64,000 nucleotides of DNA from Cryphonectria parasitica EP155. Lineage: Eukaryota; Ascomycota; Sordariomycetes; Diaporthales; Cryphonectriaceae. Under the pieces are notes generated by a model, which saw only the letters and a program-made list of their open reading frames with translations, did no database searches and was not told where the DNA came from. Below, piece by piece: positions 43,286 through 54,991 of this stretch (positions within the stretch are counted from its first letter, which is position 1; every line of letters starts with the position of its first letter). The stretch spans positions 2,102,759 through 2,166,758 of the forward strand of contig NW_024468911.1 in NCBI RefSeq assembly GCF_011745365.1, written 5' to 3'. A program made the position numbers and the translations under genes.

Positions 43286-44252
43286 TCAATGATGAATGCT
43301 GCGAAGAAAAACTGCCCAGCAGCCTCGAGCCGAGTAATGAATGACTGAGAAGAGTGCGGATTGCTTGTGTACTGTGTGTGTGTGTGTAACGAGGGAAGGG
43401 AAATAAGAACAGAGATGTGAAAACGAAGAGTGGATTTATTGAGTGGAGGATAGATTGGCGAACGCACGCGTAAACAAGAACACCTTCGGCTGACCCACCT
43501 TCATCGGATTTTGCGGGGAGAAAATATGACAGGTGCCACCTTGGCAGATGGGATGAGATCAAAAAGATAAAAGGCAGAGAACATTGGGCTGTCTTGGTGC
43601 CATGCGTGGCGGTTGTTGGACCAGACGGCGATCATGCCGAGAGTGTCACACTATGGCCGGGAACTTTGGACCGCGGGGAAAAACGAACCCTCCTTCTCAA
43701 ATTTCAATGACTCCCCCAACAGATGCGGAGAAACACTCAGAAAGAATAACCCAGAACAATCGAAGCCTCGCCTTGAGTTTCTGCCTAAGGGAAGATCTGA
43801 GGTACAGAACCAGTAATGATCATGCAAGCCCAGACCTGGTGTCCCTCAGTCGAGAAGGAGCTTGCGATAAATGTGGCTGATGCGAGGACGCTCGGCCTGT
43901 GGCTAGTAAGAGCGCACTGTCTGTGGCTTCCGCCTCTTGAGCTAAGCCCCTCCAAAATTGAACCCCTCTGCCCCTCCATCGCTTTAGGTAGCCAACCCCT
44001 GTTAAGTCACTTGAGTCACCCGTCATCTTAGGTCAATTCTTGGGCATTTGATCCCCGCGCCTAATACGGATCGTGGTCTTTTTTTTCTTGTTTGTGCCCG
44101 ACTTTCTTTACATATTCAGTACAATCGCCCAACCCTTGACATTGTTCCCTTCCAACTTTCTCGAACGCATTTGCGTCCCTGTCTTTCTCTTTCTTCTTCC
44201 TCACGATACTTAGAAAGACTTCTTGTTATCGAAATTCCTGCATTCTGTCATC
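43170..44252. other. Divergent intergenic region
   Basis: It separates the divergent small membrane protein and eIF3j genes. An A run of about 30 bases lies at 43249-43280 and a short (GT)n tract at 43374-43387. The 130 bases before 44253 are pyrimidine-rich, as in many fungal housekeeping promoters. Confidence 0.45.
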
Positions 44253-45434
44253 ATGGGAAAGTGGGGTAAGTTGCTCGAAAGCCCTCATCGGACTCTCATG
44301 TCGAGCAGTTCCGTCGTCCCGTGCATCAAGGCGATGCGCATAGAACCTAGTGCGCCTCCCGAGAGATAAAAAGACAGATCTTTCGCCATCTCAGCCAGAA
44401 AGATTTGTCTGTTTCTTCTCGCTGGGTCGCGAGCGCCTCGTCGCAGAGATGCCAAGGGACGATGGATCGGACCTCGACGGTGGAAGCCCTGTGCTCTACT
44501 ATCCACCTGCTCGAACGCTGAACTGACAGCCGCTCCCCTGCAGACGACGAAGAAGCTGATTCCAGCTCCCCTGCTGAGGAGACTGTCGCCGCCGGCCGTC
44601 GCAAGTTTGACGACGAAGAAGATGACGATGAGGTGAGGCTCGACACCCCGCAGCTAAGACTGCCCGATCACAACAGCCCAGGCCCTCGCTGACGTCCTCT
44701 CTCTGTCTCTCTCCTTTTAGGTTCTGGACTCCTGGGATGCCGCCGAAGATTCGGAAGTAGAACGCGAGAAGGCAAAGAAGGCCGCCGAGGCCAAGGCCAA
44801 GGCCGAAGCGGAGGCCAAAGCCAACAAGAAGTCCAAGACCCAGCGCATGGCCGAGCGGATCGCCGAGCGCCAACGGCTCAAGGAGGAGGGCGACTCCGAC
44901 TCCGACTCGGACGAGACTGAGGCGGACAAGCGTGCCCGTCTGGCAGCTGCACAGAAGGAAGCAGATCTGAAGCACGCCGAGGATCTGTTCGGCGGCGACG
45001 TCGGTTCCGTCCCCTCGGGCCGCAAGGCCACCATCAAGGGTTCCGTGGTCCCTGACCCCAACAACCCAGAGAACCTCATCGACCTGTCCTCCATGCCGCT
45101 GTTTGACCCCAAGACCAAGTCTCAGTTCGAGACCCTGCGCGAGGTCATCGCCCCCATCATCGCCGGCAACTCCAAGAAGCCCCAGTACGCCCTCTTCATG
45201 GTCGAGTTCGTCAAGGCTCTGTCCAAGGAGATGCAGTCCGACCAGATCAAGAAGGTCGCCAGCGCCCTGACCACGCTCAGCAACGAGAGGATGAAGGAGG
45301 AGAAGGCCAACGCGGGCGGCGGCAAGAAGACAAAGGCGGCCAAGACCAAGACCACGCTTGCCATCGCCCGGCCCTCAGTCACCGACACCACCGCCTATGA
45401 CGAGGAAACTTTTGGCGATGACGATTTCATGTGA
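44253..45434 (+). CDS. HCR1: Translation initiation factor eIF3 subunit j (Hcr1)
   Basis: Loosely bound subunit of eIF3 that helps place the 40S subunit and mRNA entry channel, with roles in termination and recycling. Three exons: 44253-44265, 44544-44632 and 44721-45434. The first exon encodes only MGKW plus one base and is followed by a 278-nt intron. The product is about 271 residues. The acidic N-terminus keeps the conserved WD start (MGKWDDEEADSSS) and the VLDSWDAAED motif. A Lys/Ala/Glu coiled segment follows (about residues 50-85), then the DLFGGD motif and the conserved C-terminal helical domain (SQFETLREVIAPIIAGN, YALFMVEFVKALSKEM). It ends FGDDDFM. The tiny first exon is easy to miss; without it the protein would appear to begin internally. 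Confidence 0.94.
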
Positions 45435-46358
45435 AAAGATTGACCCCAAGACTGCACATGGAGTCTTTCTTGCCGTCCCCGCAAACTATCTCCCGCGCGG
45501 TATTTGGTTTAGGGAGACCCAAGCTTCTGGGTCAACGCTTGACCCAGACCACCCGCCCTTGATCAAGCCACTAGGCCTCGCTCAGACCTTGCCAACAGTA
45601 GCGTTCACTACAGCCATACTTCCATATCATTCATGCCTGCAGTGGTGTGAGCGGCGAGGCGGAGCCGAGGGAGGGAAGGCGGCGAGAATGGACGGATATT
45701 CCTGTTTTGCGGATGGTTTCCCTCCCGAGAAAGCAACAAAACTAATTGGGGGAACAAGTATTAGACAAATTTGCGAGGTTATCAATTTTTTATCATGCAA
45801 AGACGGCAGAATGACATAGAGAGAGACCCGGCACTTACGTCCGGACAAGGATAGCTACCCCAATGATACGAATGCAAGTGCTTTGCAGGTCTCGACAAGT
45901 TAAGCCATATCGAATGAATAAAAAAGAGACTACTGGGTTGTGCGTGAGGTGAAATCGTTTCGTCATTTCCATCTGCCTGATCGAATGTACCATTTGGTTT
46001 TTTTAATGCACCACCCCTAACCCAAAATTGGAACCGCCATCGTCAGGGTATCACAAGCCTTTCCTTTCTGTGCCACCACTGACTCGGGACAAAAACGCCC
46101 AAAAGAAACAAAAAGGTGTGCCTTCATCGAGTGTTTCCGATTCCAGAACGCCGTGCCTGCCGTACCGTATTGTGCCGCACGCTGTGTATGTGGTGACATG
46201 TCGCAAATTGCAAAGCGGAGATGTTTACCTTTCCCGCATTCATCGTTCCCTCTCTCTCTCTCTCTTTTTGTTTCTTCTTTCCCTTTCTGTTATATCGAGT
46301 TCTCTGCCACCTATCCTCTCGAGTTCTGTAGTCGACACCGATGTCTTTACCATGCCCT
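45435..46358. other. Convergent 3' spacer
   Basis: It lies between the stop codons of the convergent eIF3j and MDM31 genes. It includes a pyrimidine-rich CT stretch at 46251-46266. No gene is seen. Confidence 0.5.
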
Positions 46359-48645
46359 CTAGGTAATGAGATCTCCCGCTACACCGACGAGCAGTGCCTG
46401 CAGCGCCACGCTGACAGCCCAAAATCCCACCTTCTTCAGCCTCTTGACTCTCGAATGCTGATCCTCCACGTCCCTCGCAAAAGCAGAGTAGACTTCGGCC
46501 GACATGTCATCCATGAGCCCACAGTCAAAAGTGGTCCAGCTTCCGTCGAAATCGCTTGCCCGCTTCACGATACGGCAGCTGATGGGAATGTATGTATGCT
46601 TCGAGTTGATATATGCGACAATGGGCCGAACCAGATTCTGATTGACATAGGAGATGTCGGGTGTGGCGGAAAACATAGGTACGCTGGCGCGCACGTCATT
46701 CAGGTGGATCCGAAGGTCCATTACCAGGTAGCGAGGAGGCTCGTCTGGAGTATTCTGTTGCGCCGAGGCATCGGGCGGACTATCGGGATGTTCGCTGAGA
46801 GAGTCATCGACGGCAACATGAAGATGCCCACTGGTTGGACTCGAGAGCTCGTTGTTGATGGCAAAGTCGTTACGCTCCCTCCCGAGATCCTTGTCCAGGA
46901 TACGAAGGTATCGGTTGCTGGTGACTGTTTCCTCCATCTTGTCGTAAAAGTCGCTCATGACCTTGCCAATGCTCTCATCAGGCTCTGCAGGGAACATGAC
47001 GTCCGCTACAATGTCGACGTTACCCTCATAGATCCAGCCAAATGTGCCCTCCACACCACGGTTCAGGTGGTCTATCTTGAGACCATCAATACGCAACCGG
47101 CTGAACTTCTTCCAGGCGCTGGGCTCGCCAAGGTTCTCTGCAAGATACTTCTCATCACCAGCAATGGTACCGTGGACCTGCTTGGGATGGATGGTAAACA
47201 GCGAGCCATCAAAGGATCCCGACATGTGGGATGCTGATAGAAAGTCGTAAAAAAGCCACTGCTTTCGCAGTTGTGGCAGCTCGCAGCTGTAGATGCTGAC
47301 CGAGAATGGGCGGAACCCGCCTGGTTGATGAACAGTCACCAATAGATCCTCGAGCTTGAAGTGCTCAATCTCGAAATCACCCGGCTGGTACTCGTGCCGA
47401 TAGGATAATGGGTCCTTCTTCTCTCCTGACCAGTGGACAGATGTCCGGTCCACAATGCCACGGACTCCCTTGACCTCGACGTCTTTGAGAAGACCGGTAC
47501 TATTCCACCACTTGCTGAAGGAGAGCGTGACATTCACTTCGCTGATCGTGACGTCGAATTGTGTATAGTTCCCATCATCCACTGTAGCTTGTGGGTCCGA
47601 GCTGGTGACAGCCGCAGCCGCAGCAGCAGCATCTGTGGGCGAGCCCTTGGAAACAGAAGATTTTGTCTGACCAGGCCGTCTTGACACAAAGACATTCCGG
47701 AAGGTAATGACACCGTCACCCCATTTCGGCACAATGGCAGATTCGAAGACGACTGTGACGCCAGCTGCCTTGGTAAGATAATCTCCGATCTTTTGCGCGA
47801 GAGTTTCTGGGTGAACACGGTCAACATATTGTAGGATGGGAATGATGAGTGAGATACGTACCCTGGGCAAAAACTGTGTTTACCATGAGGATCAGGAGGG
47901 AGACAAATGTCGTCGTCCCAACAAGGATCCAGACGAAGTGCCCGAAGAGAATCCACGACAGGAAAGCGCCCCACTCGTCAGCATTGAATGGGCGCGTGCT
48001 TCGGATTGAGAACCATTTGAAGCGAACTTTGAGCCTCTGCCAGAATCCATTTGCTGCCGCCAAAAGCTCCTCCTTGGTCGGTCGATGCGGCATCTTCGGG
48101 AGGTGTGGTAAGTGTAAATATTTTGACATGGAGTCCGTCAGACTGTCATGTCCATGTTCACTATTCTTGTGGGCTGCCTCGGTTTCCTTATTTCGCGGTT
48201 CAGACTGTGTTCGGGAGGTTGGGTTCTGCTGCACACCCATTGTAGCCTTTTCCTCGTCGCCTGTCGGCTTCGTATTCACCAGACGTCTCTGTTGTTTCCC
48301 GGCTAGGCTGGCCGTGTTGTGCTGATGGCGTACCCATGCTTGCCTTGCCAGCCGGCTGATTGTCCCAGCTCTTGAACTGCTCCCTGGTACGGCTGATTCA
48401 ACAGCTGAATTGCAGTTGGTCGCGATCGTCTGCGAGGCCGGGCCCGAGGTGTCAATTCCGAGCAGGAGCAGGCCGCCAGAGCACTGCCGGCGGACATTGT
48501 ACTGAGATATGAGTCGGAACTGTGGGAACACTGAAGATTTGAACGTGAATAGGCGTTGCGCTGGTGGTCTTGCGAATGAGCGTCCTATGCCTTCCCAGGC
48601 AAAAGTCCAAGCAATCCGCCCGAACTTTGTCGAGCTGCTAGACAT
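46359..48645 (-). CDS. MDM31: Mitochondrial inner-membrane protein Mdm31
   Basis: Mdm31/Mdm32 proteins sit in the inner mitochondrial membrane and are needed for normal mitochondrial shape, distribution and phospholipid balance. Two exons: 48645-47862 and 47806-46359; intron of 55 nt (GTACGT donor); product about 743 residues. The N-terminal 150 or so residues are basic and Ser/Arg-rich, consistent with a mitochondrial presequence, followed by a polar linker. A hydrophobic segment lies at about residues 225-258 (WGAFLSWILFGHFVWILVGT and onwards). The splice junction restores NTVFAQETLAQKIGDYLTK, then VVFESAIVPKWGDGVITFRN, the most conserved part of the family. A second hydrophobic helix ends the protein (KKVGFWAVSVALQALLVGVA). 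The gene diverges from PNO1 across 902 bases. Confidence 0.93.
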
Positions 48646-49547
48646 GTTGCTGCTTCGGGCAAGCGGCTTTCATGATGAAGCGACGAGCGAGCGCATTTCG
48701 GAGATTTGAGCTGGTGTCGAAGAGCGAAACAGTAGTATGAGTGAGATGAGAGGACAGAGAAAGCGCCAGAAGAAAAGCCTGGCTCTAGATCGGGGTCAAA
48801 AGCTGATGCTGATGTTTGGAAAAGAGCAGGCTGGTAGTTCGAGATCCTCTTGAATCAGGAAGACTCGTCCCCAGATAGCCACAGCGTGTAGTTTTGCAAA
48901 CGAAGCTGCAATTGCAAAAAGAATGAGGAAACAAATCCCTCCAGAAAAATGAACACAGGCTGCAGGAGGAAAGGAGGAGTCGTCACGATATCGCGTGCCT
49001 GGTGGTGTGGTATATCAAGCGGAGCACCAAAAGGAAAACCTGGAGACTGGGGGAGCGGAAGCGCAGGAAACTTTGCTCTCCCAGCAATGACGCGCGCGAG
49101 AGTCGAAGGATCGGCATAACAGGGGTAAGGAAGGTTCAAGGGTACATAGCACACTACGGCTGTACGGAGAGGCACAATGGGCTCGAGGCGATAAGATAAG
49201 CACCAGGTGGGCTCCTCCATTTTTTGTCCGCCTGTCAAAAGGAAAAAAAGTCGGTAGTCAAAGTTCAGGGTCGAGGATTGAGGATTCACCGTCCAGACTT
49301 CTGCGGAATAACTACTTCCTGATTTTTATAGACAGCCTTGACAGAAAGTCCATATAACAGGAACAACACAATTCAAGGCCCTCAGGCTCAGAAAACCAGC
49401 ACCAGCGAGACAAATAACTAATCTCTCCATTCCTACCCCACCACACCCACACAGCAACCATTCAACACTTCAGCTCAGCTTCATAAAAACCACCTTGTTC
49501 TCGAGGATCTCCGACCATCCTGAAGAGGGACGCACAATATCTGCAAG
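48646..49547. promoter_or_regulatory. Shared divergent promoter region of MDM31 and PNO1
   Basis: This 902-base region separates the two start codons and must contain both leaders and promoters. I see no clear TATA box. The last 150 bases before PNO1 are rich in C and A (for example CCCCACCACACCCACACAGC near 49437). Confidence 0.45.
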
Positions 49548-50404
49548 ATGCCAGCACCAACTGCTCTCAAGGCACCTCCCCCGGAGGCTACTGCCTCCAT
49601 CCCCATCCCTACCGAGAACGAAGATGAGGACCTCCTCGATGCGCCCACCGACGAGGCCACCTTCGCGATCCCACAAGAACCCTCCGCAGATGAAGAAGGC
49701 ATGCAGGTCGACGATGCGCTCGACGAAGAGGGCCGACCAAGATTTGCCCCCGCCTCCAAGGCCGCTGATGTCGTGCGCATCGAGCAACGCAAGGTCCCCA
49801 TCCCGCCGCACCGCATGACGCCCCTCAAGGCGGCCTGGCCCAAGATCTACCCGCCCCTCGTCGAGCACCTCAAGCTGCAGTGCCGGATGAACATGAAGAG
49901 CAAGAGTGTCGAGCTCCGCACGTCCAAGGTCACGACGGACACCGGTGCGATTCAGAAGGGCGCCGACTTCGTGCGGGCGTTTGCTCTTGGGTTTGATGTC
50001 GATGATGCGATTGCGCTCTTGAGGCTGGACGATCTTTACATTGAGAGTGAGTACAACCGCTGCAAAACCTCTTTCTTTTCTCTATCTCCAAGACTTGTAG
50101 AGTGTGCGCTAATACTAGGACAACAACAGCCTTCGAGATCAAAGACGTCAAGACCCTACAAGGCGACCACTTGGCCCGCGCCATCGGCCGTATCGCCGGC
50201 AAGGACGGCAAGACCAAGTATGCCATCGAGAACGCCTCGCGCACGCGCATCGTCCTAGCCGACTCCAAGATCCACATTTTAGGCGGCTTCAAGAACACCC
50301 GCATTGCCCGCGAGTCTGTCGTCAGCTTGATTCTCGGAAAGCCGCCTGGCAAGGTGTATAACGGGCTGCGGACCGTGAGCGCGCGGATGAAGGAGAGATT
50401 CTGA
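49548..50404 (+). CDS. PNO1: Ribosome assembly factor Pno1/Dim2 (KH domain)
   Basis: Pno1 (Dim2, Rrp20) binds the 3' end of 18S rRNA in 90S and pre-40S particles and controls late cleavage by Nob1. Two exons: 49548-50046 and 50130-50404; intron of 83 nt; product about 257 residues. The first 80 residues are acidic and variable. The conserved part begins at [20 protein letters not shown] and includes [19 protein letters not shown]. The splice restores [20 protein letters not shown]. The C-terminal KH domain contains [20 protein letters not shown] and ends [19 protein letters not shown]. Length and motifs match the family throughout. Confidence 0.96.
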
Positions 50405-50823
50405 TTAAGAAGGAGAGGGGCGGCGGGACCAAAAAAAAACACCAAAAACCATATGGATTCACTTTTTTTTACCATCACGATCTTCACGGCATGGCTAGGG
50501 CTGGCGTAGGGGCGTTGGGGGCAATTCAATGGCAAGAGACTTTTTCAAAAGATGTCGAGTTTGCTTTTATTTGATTCCCTGAAATAGTATTGGCTTAGAC
50601 CAAGACGGAAAGGAAACTGTTCATCAATCATATCTTGCAGTAACATACCCCAGGGCATATGCTTCCGCTTTGAACATTAACATCACACTCCTCGCCTGCC
50701 GATCTCTTTAGCAATGGGTATCTCGAGTATGGCAAAAGAAATGCGAGCGCCCATGGACCTTGATGGTGCCTTTTCCCCTTTCCCTTCCCCTCCTGTTTTG
50801 GGTGATCCAGAATCTTCATTGAC
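50405..50823. other. Convergent 3' spacer
   Basis: A 419-base gap lies between convergent PNO1 and the Rad60-SLD gene. It presumably holds both 3' UTRs, with short A and T runs at 50433-50441 and 50463-50470. No gene is seen. Confidence 0.5.
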
Positions 50824-52404
50824 CTATTTGAGGTACACCTCAATAGTCATCATGTCCTCAATGTCGGCCTCTTCCATCGTCGTGTGTGGCTCCAACCACT
50901 CACCGTCATTTCTCAGCCTAATCTCCCGGTCTTCAGGGATCTCTCTTTGCTTCCTGTATGCGCCAACTAGAGTCCGGGCCTCCGTGTCCAGCCACGCGGT
51001 CAGCCGTAACGGCTCCTTGTTCCTCTCCTTCAGGAAGAGCCTGACCTTGGCGGCGCCCTCCTGGGCCGCAGCCTGGTCGTTGTCATCAGCAGCACTGCTG
51101 TCGTCCGCCAACTCGCCACGGTCAACGAGCTTCTGCCTGTCCTGCTCCTCCGTGTACTGCGCATAGCTGTCCTCCGTCCACGCCTCGAGCAGGATCCCAC
51201 CCCTAGTAAAGCCGGGCAGGTGCGCGGTTGAGAAAAAACTGCCTTGGCTGTCAGGCATCCAGCCAAGGCTGGCTCCCGAGGCAGAATCATAGATGCGGCG
51301 CCCTTTCCAGGTCAGGAAGATGCCCCTCGCCATGTCATCTGTGATTTCAGGCCTGTCCCGCTGTACCCACTGAACGTAGGTCCGTCGCACAAGTCCGAGG
51401 TCCTGGTGAAGACCACGCTTCGATCCGAATATGTCGCGTACTTCTATATCTCCCAGTCGGGAGACGATGAAGATTCGCACCGGGATGAGTGCTTTGCGCC
51501 CCTTGGGCTCAAACCCTGTGTCATCGGTGGCCGGAGAATCAAAACCTTCGCCCTCTAGGCTCGTGAGAGCTTCCGCGGCGAGCCTGGCCTTTTCTTCGCG
51601 CATGGCAGCTCGCTTGACAAAGAAATCAAATTCGTCTTCAGCGTGAGCGGGAGCAGGAGCAGGCTCGTTCAGATCATCGTCACTATCATCGAGGACTATG
51701 GGTGTTGGCTTGCCCTCCTCGTCTTTTCCGGTAGACGTGTTGCTCGCAAATGTGTCGTCCAGGGCAATCGCATCATCAGCAAGCACTTGGTGAGAGTTTG
51801 ATCCGCTGGGAGTCAGCAGGGTGTCGCCCTGTTCATTTCTAGTCGTTTCGTGCTCCTTCTCTGTATCATCGGACGACAGAGGTGCGGGCGGCTCCTGACG
51901 CAAACGTGGCATGTACATGGTGTGGTTGAAGCCAATTCCAAGGGAAGAACCAGTCGGGGACGCTGAGGAGCGTCGCTGCGGTGGTGTTGCAGGGCCGTAC
52001 AGGTCATCGTAGCTCTCTTGGAACGCCGGCCTCTCAGGCTCATGTGGAGAAGACCGCCTACGACGCTTGACCGACCGCGAGGTGGATAATATCGGTTCTT
52101 CCTCCTCGTCCTCATCGATTCCATGTATTTTCCCCTCCCTATTAACTTGCAGAGCCGCCTTGCGTCGTTCCTCCTGTTCTTGGAGGATGACAGGGAAGAA
52201 ACTCTTGGATCGCCTGAACATGGCGAGTGCATCGTCATCACTCTGGTCCTTGTCCTTCCTCTTCTTTTTCTCCTTCTGCTCATCCCTCCCCTCCTCCTCA
52301 ACATCATCCTGGCCTTGAAATGATTTTGAAATGGTCTTGAGGAATGGGAGAGGTTTTTTCTTGTTAGGGCCCTTCCCAGGCGAGTGGGAAGACGTGTCAG
52401 CCAT
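50824..52404 (-). CDS. Rad60/Esc2-type protein with C-terminal SUMO-like domain
   Basis: Family members (fission yeast Rad60, budding yeast Esc2, human NIP45) guide SUMO-dependent DNA repair with Smc5/6 and Ubc9. The product has 526 residues from ATG 52404 (MADTSSHSPGKG). That start was chosen over the further upstream ATG at 52560 because the extension looks non-conserved. The N-terminal 280 residues are charged and disordered, with an RRRR nuclear-localisation-like stretch (SVKRRRRSSPHEPER). PIVLDDSDDD is a textbook SUMO-interacting motif. A first beta-grasp-like region is around ALIPVRIFIVSRLGDIEVRD. The last 75 residues form the Rad60-SLD ubiquitin fold (VRLFLKERNKEPLRLTAWLD to MMTIEVYLK). 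No intron is needed. Whether it is the Rad60 or Esc2 orthologue cannot be decided here. Confidence 0.85.
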   Translation of the reverse strand: MADTSSHSPGKGPNKKKPLPFLKTISKSFQGQDDVEEEGRDEQKEKKKRKDKDQSDDDALAMFRRSKSFFPVILQEQEERRKAALQVNREGKIHGIDEDEEEEPILSTSRSVKRRRRSSPHEPERPAFQESYDDLYGPATPPQRRSSASPTGSSLGIGFNHTMYMPRLRQEPPAPLSSDDTEKEHETTRNEQGDTLLTPSGSNSHQVLADDAIALDDTFASNTSTGKDEEGKPTPIVLDDSDDDLNEPAPAPAHAEDEFDFFVKRAAMREEKARLAAEALTSLEGEGFDSPATDDTGFEPKGRKALIPVRIFIVSRLGDIEVRDIFGSKRGLHQDLGLVRRTYVQWVQRDRPEITDDMARGIFLTWKGRRIYDSASGASLGWMPDSQGSFFSTAHLPGFTRGGILLEAWTEDSYAQYTEEQDRQKLVDRGELADDSSAADDNDQAAAQEGAAKVRLFLKERNKEPLRLTAWLDTEARTLVGAYRKQREIPEDREIRLRNDGEWLEPHTTMEEADIEDMMTIEVYLK

Positions 52405-53275
52405 GGCGGCTATTGGCGTCAAGTTGGCAGGTCCAGGGCAATCCTTGTGGAATGCAAAGTTGTTGATGAGGCGACCAAAATGTGCCTGCAGGCAAAGCAA
52501 GCTTGAGCGGCGTAAAAAATTACGATGTAGTTGCTCATCGAGCATATAAGCCGATGGCAATGATGCGTGATGCTCAAACGCGGCGTTTGCAAATGTGGGA
52601 CGCGGTGAGAAGTGTGCAAGGAAGAAGGCGTTCAGGCACCCCAGCCCCAGCTAGCAAAGAAGGAGGGGTGAAGGGCGGGGGATTCCGTTTCAAACAACAG
52701 GGTCGATAAAGTACCCTGTGTTGTAGTAGTACGAGGCACGTGCCTGCCTGCTGGGGTATTGGTTAACGCTGTCAGTAGTACGGCACTGGGAGGCCGGGGG
52801 TGCACTTCAGGCCTATAGCCAAGGTGCCAGGGCTCTCACAGTGAGGATCATCACGCTGTGGAACTGGCCGAGGCTCATCCCCTTGCCTTCACCCTCACTA
52901 ATCCGATCCCCTACCACAGTGGTGGGACTCTCCAACTTCTTCCCGAGGTCCCCACCAAATCAATCCTAACCTTGGGGCTGACTCCACAGCCCACGTCTAA
53001 TCCGACGACGTATGCTTCCCCAGAGCCTCGGGTCTTCATCTTCTTGCTTCTCTCTACCATGACTTTATTTTGGACCGGCTTCCTCCGCAGTCAGATTATT
53101 GTACATCTCTACTGGGCCAGCATCGTATTTATGCTAACAGCTAGCTTGGACCACGAAATTGCCGAACGACCCGACTCGACGTGGGATAACGCTCTTACAT
53201 TTATCAGATCTTGGCTTCCATTTGCAAATTATTACTGAAGGGGCATAGATCTGAGAGGATCGTACTACGAAAGTC
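52405..53275. other. Divergent intergenic region
   Basis: It separates the Rad60-like gene from the dienoyl-CoA reductase. A 126-codon frame at 52858-53238 has one hydrophobic stretch but no recognisable family. It lies directly in the likely reductase promoter, so I do not call it. Confidence 0.4.
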
Positions 53276-54424
53276 ATGTCTATCGATCGGTCAGAGGTTC
53301 TGAGCAATGTCTGGAGGGACGGCATCTTTGGTAGCTTTTATCCACTCCTCTGCCTGACATCCTACGTTGCTGACGATCCAACTCTTTTCTATGTACAGAT
53401 AACAAAGTCGTCTTCGTGACAGGAGGCGCCGGTACCATCTGCAGCGTCCAGACGAAGGCCTTGGTCTACCTGGGCGCTAATGCCTGCATCATTGGCCGCA
53501 ACGTTGAGAAGACGGAGAAAATGGCCAAGGAGATTGCTGCCGTGCGCAAGGGAGCCAAGGTGCTTGGTATCGGCGCAATCGATGTTAGGAAGGTGAGTTA
53601 GGTGCCCGGTGCACCACTCAGGAAAGCATTTGCTGATGAGTCTTGCAGTTCGAGAGCCTGCAAGGTGCGGTCGATCGGTGTATTAGTGAACTGGGTCAAA
53701 TAGACTTCGTCATGTTGGTGTTCACTCCTCTCTTCCCCTTCTCTCTCTCCCATGACATCTCATACTGACAATAACCAAAAGTGCCGGTGCAGCAGGCAAT
53801 TTTGTTGTGCCCCTGGCCGGACTCTCACCCAACGGTTTCAAGTCTGTCATCGAGATAGACACGATCGGGACATTCAACACCATCAAAGCCACCATTGACC
53901 ACCTTGTCGAGTCCGCAGCTCGGAACCCCAACCCACCAGCACCAGGCCAGGTCAGCACTGGCGGTCGCTTCATCGCTGTCTCGGCTGCGTTCCACTATAC
54001 CGGCATGCCTCTGCAATCGCACGTGAGCGCCGCTAAAGCAGGCGTAGACAGCCTCATGGCGAGTGTTGCTCTGGAATATGGGCCGCTCGGTGTTGTCTCG
54101 AATGTCATCACCCCCGGCCCTATTGCGGGTACCGAGGGCATGGACCGGCTAGCTGCTGCGGATTCGCACAACTCAAAAGCAGCCACCAGAGCCATCCCGA
54201 GCGGCCGTTGGGGCACGGTCCGCGACATTGCGGATGCCACCGTGTTCATGTTCAGTGATGCCTCTAACTACATCAACGGTCATGTGCTAGTTGTGGATGG
54301 GTCTTCCTGGCGAAGTCCTGCGTCGATGTCTGTGGGTCTCGAGGAGGACATGAAGTATCCCGATTTCCTGATCACAGGACACTCCAAGAACATCAAGACG
54401 GGGAAGAAGGATAGTAAGTTATAA
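53276..54424 (+). CDS. SPS19: Peroxisomal 2,4-dienoyl-CoA reductase (SDR family)
   Basis: NADPH-dependent short-chain dehydrogenase that reduces 2,4-dienoyl-CoA so that unsaturated fatty acids can enter beta-oxidation in peroxisomes. Four exons: 53276-53330, 53399-53592, 53649-53713 and 53782-54424; introns of 56-68 nt; product about 318 residues. It starts MSIDRSEVLSNVWRDGIFDN and runs into the cofactor motif VVFVTGGAGTIC. The third splice restores DFVIAGAAGNF, the usual SDR structural motif. Its donor GTTGGT is weak, but the alternative GTGTTC breaks the frame. The region VSAAKAGVDSLMASVALEYG supplies the conserved Lys; the canonical Ser/Tyr pair of classical SDRs is replaced in this subfamily. 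The protein ends in SKL, a perfect PTS1 peroxisomal signal, which supports both the role and the 3' end. Confidence 0.94.
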
Positions 54425-54991
54425 GAAGTTTTGGGTTGAGAAGGCCCTTTGGATATATGTAATAGGAATTTTGCTTGTATACTTCATTTTGGTCCGTAGA
54501 ATCATAAATCACGTTGAGAATCTGATCAGATGCCTACCTCAGCCATGTTTGCTACTGATACAAAACACGACGACTGGCACCAAATCTCAGCGATTAAGCA
54601 CTTGTACGAATTGTAAGTGAATTCATTGTCGTATCTCTCAGATAGGGACGAGAATTCCCTGGTTTATAGTTCGTCAGTGCCTGTCAGTTCTCTCGATGGC
54701 GGGATCACATCCTCACTGCCCAGCTCCCCATCTCCGACAATTTGTTCTAATTTTGTCATAATAGCCCAGTGCCGATATCGAACCTTGACTCTCCATTCTC
54801 ATAGGTTTCACAACATGTGCATTTTCTGTGCTTAGTCACTCATGCATAAATCCTTAAACGGGTTTCACGAAACCCCTCGACGTCCAGGAGCACTTTGGGA
54901 GCGGGAAGCAGGAACACTCACTGTTCCTACACAACACAACAACAGCCCTGCAGAGATTGTGGCGATATACGAAGTTACTCCTCTTTAAAAA
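54425..54991. other. Spacer between reductase and HET gene
   Basis: A 567-base stretch holding the reductase 3' UTR and the HET gene promoter. No clear TATA box or gene is seen. Confidence 0.45.

Noticed and set aside
46341..47237. 298-codon open frame on the plus strand
   Set aside because: Antisense to MDM31 exon 2, which is clearly the real gene.
52858..53238. 126-codon frame before the dienoyl-CoA reductase
   Set aside because: No family, and it sits in the short promoter interval of a well-supported gene.
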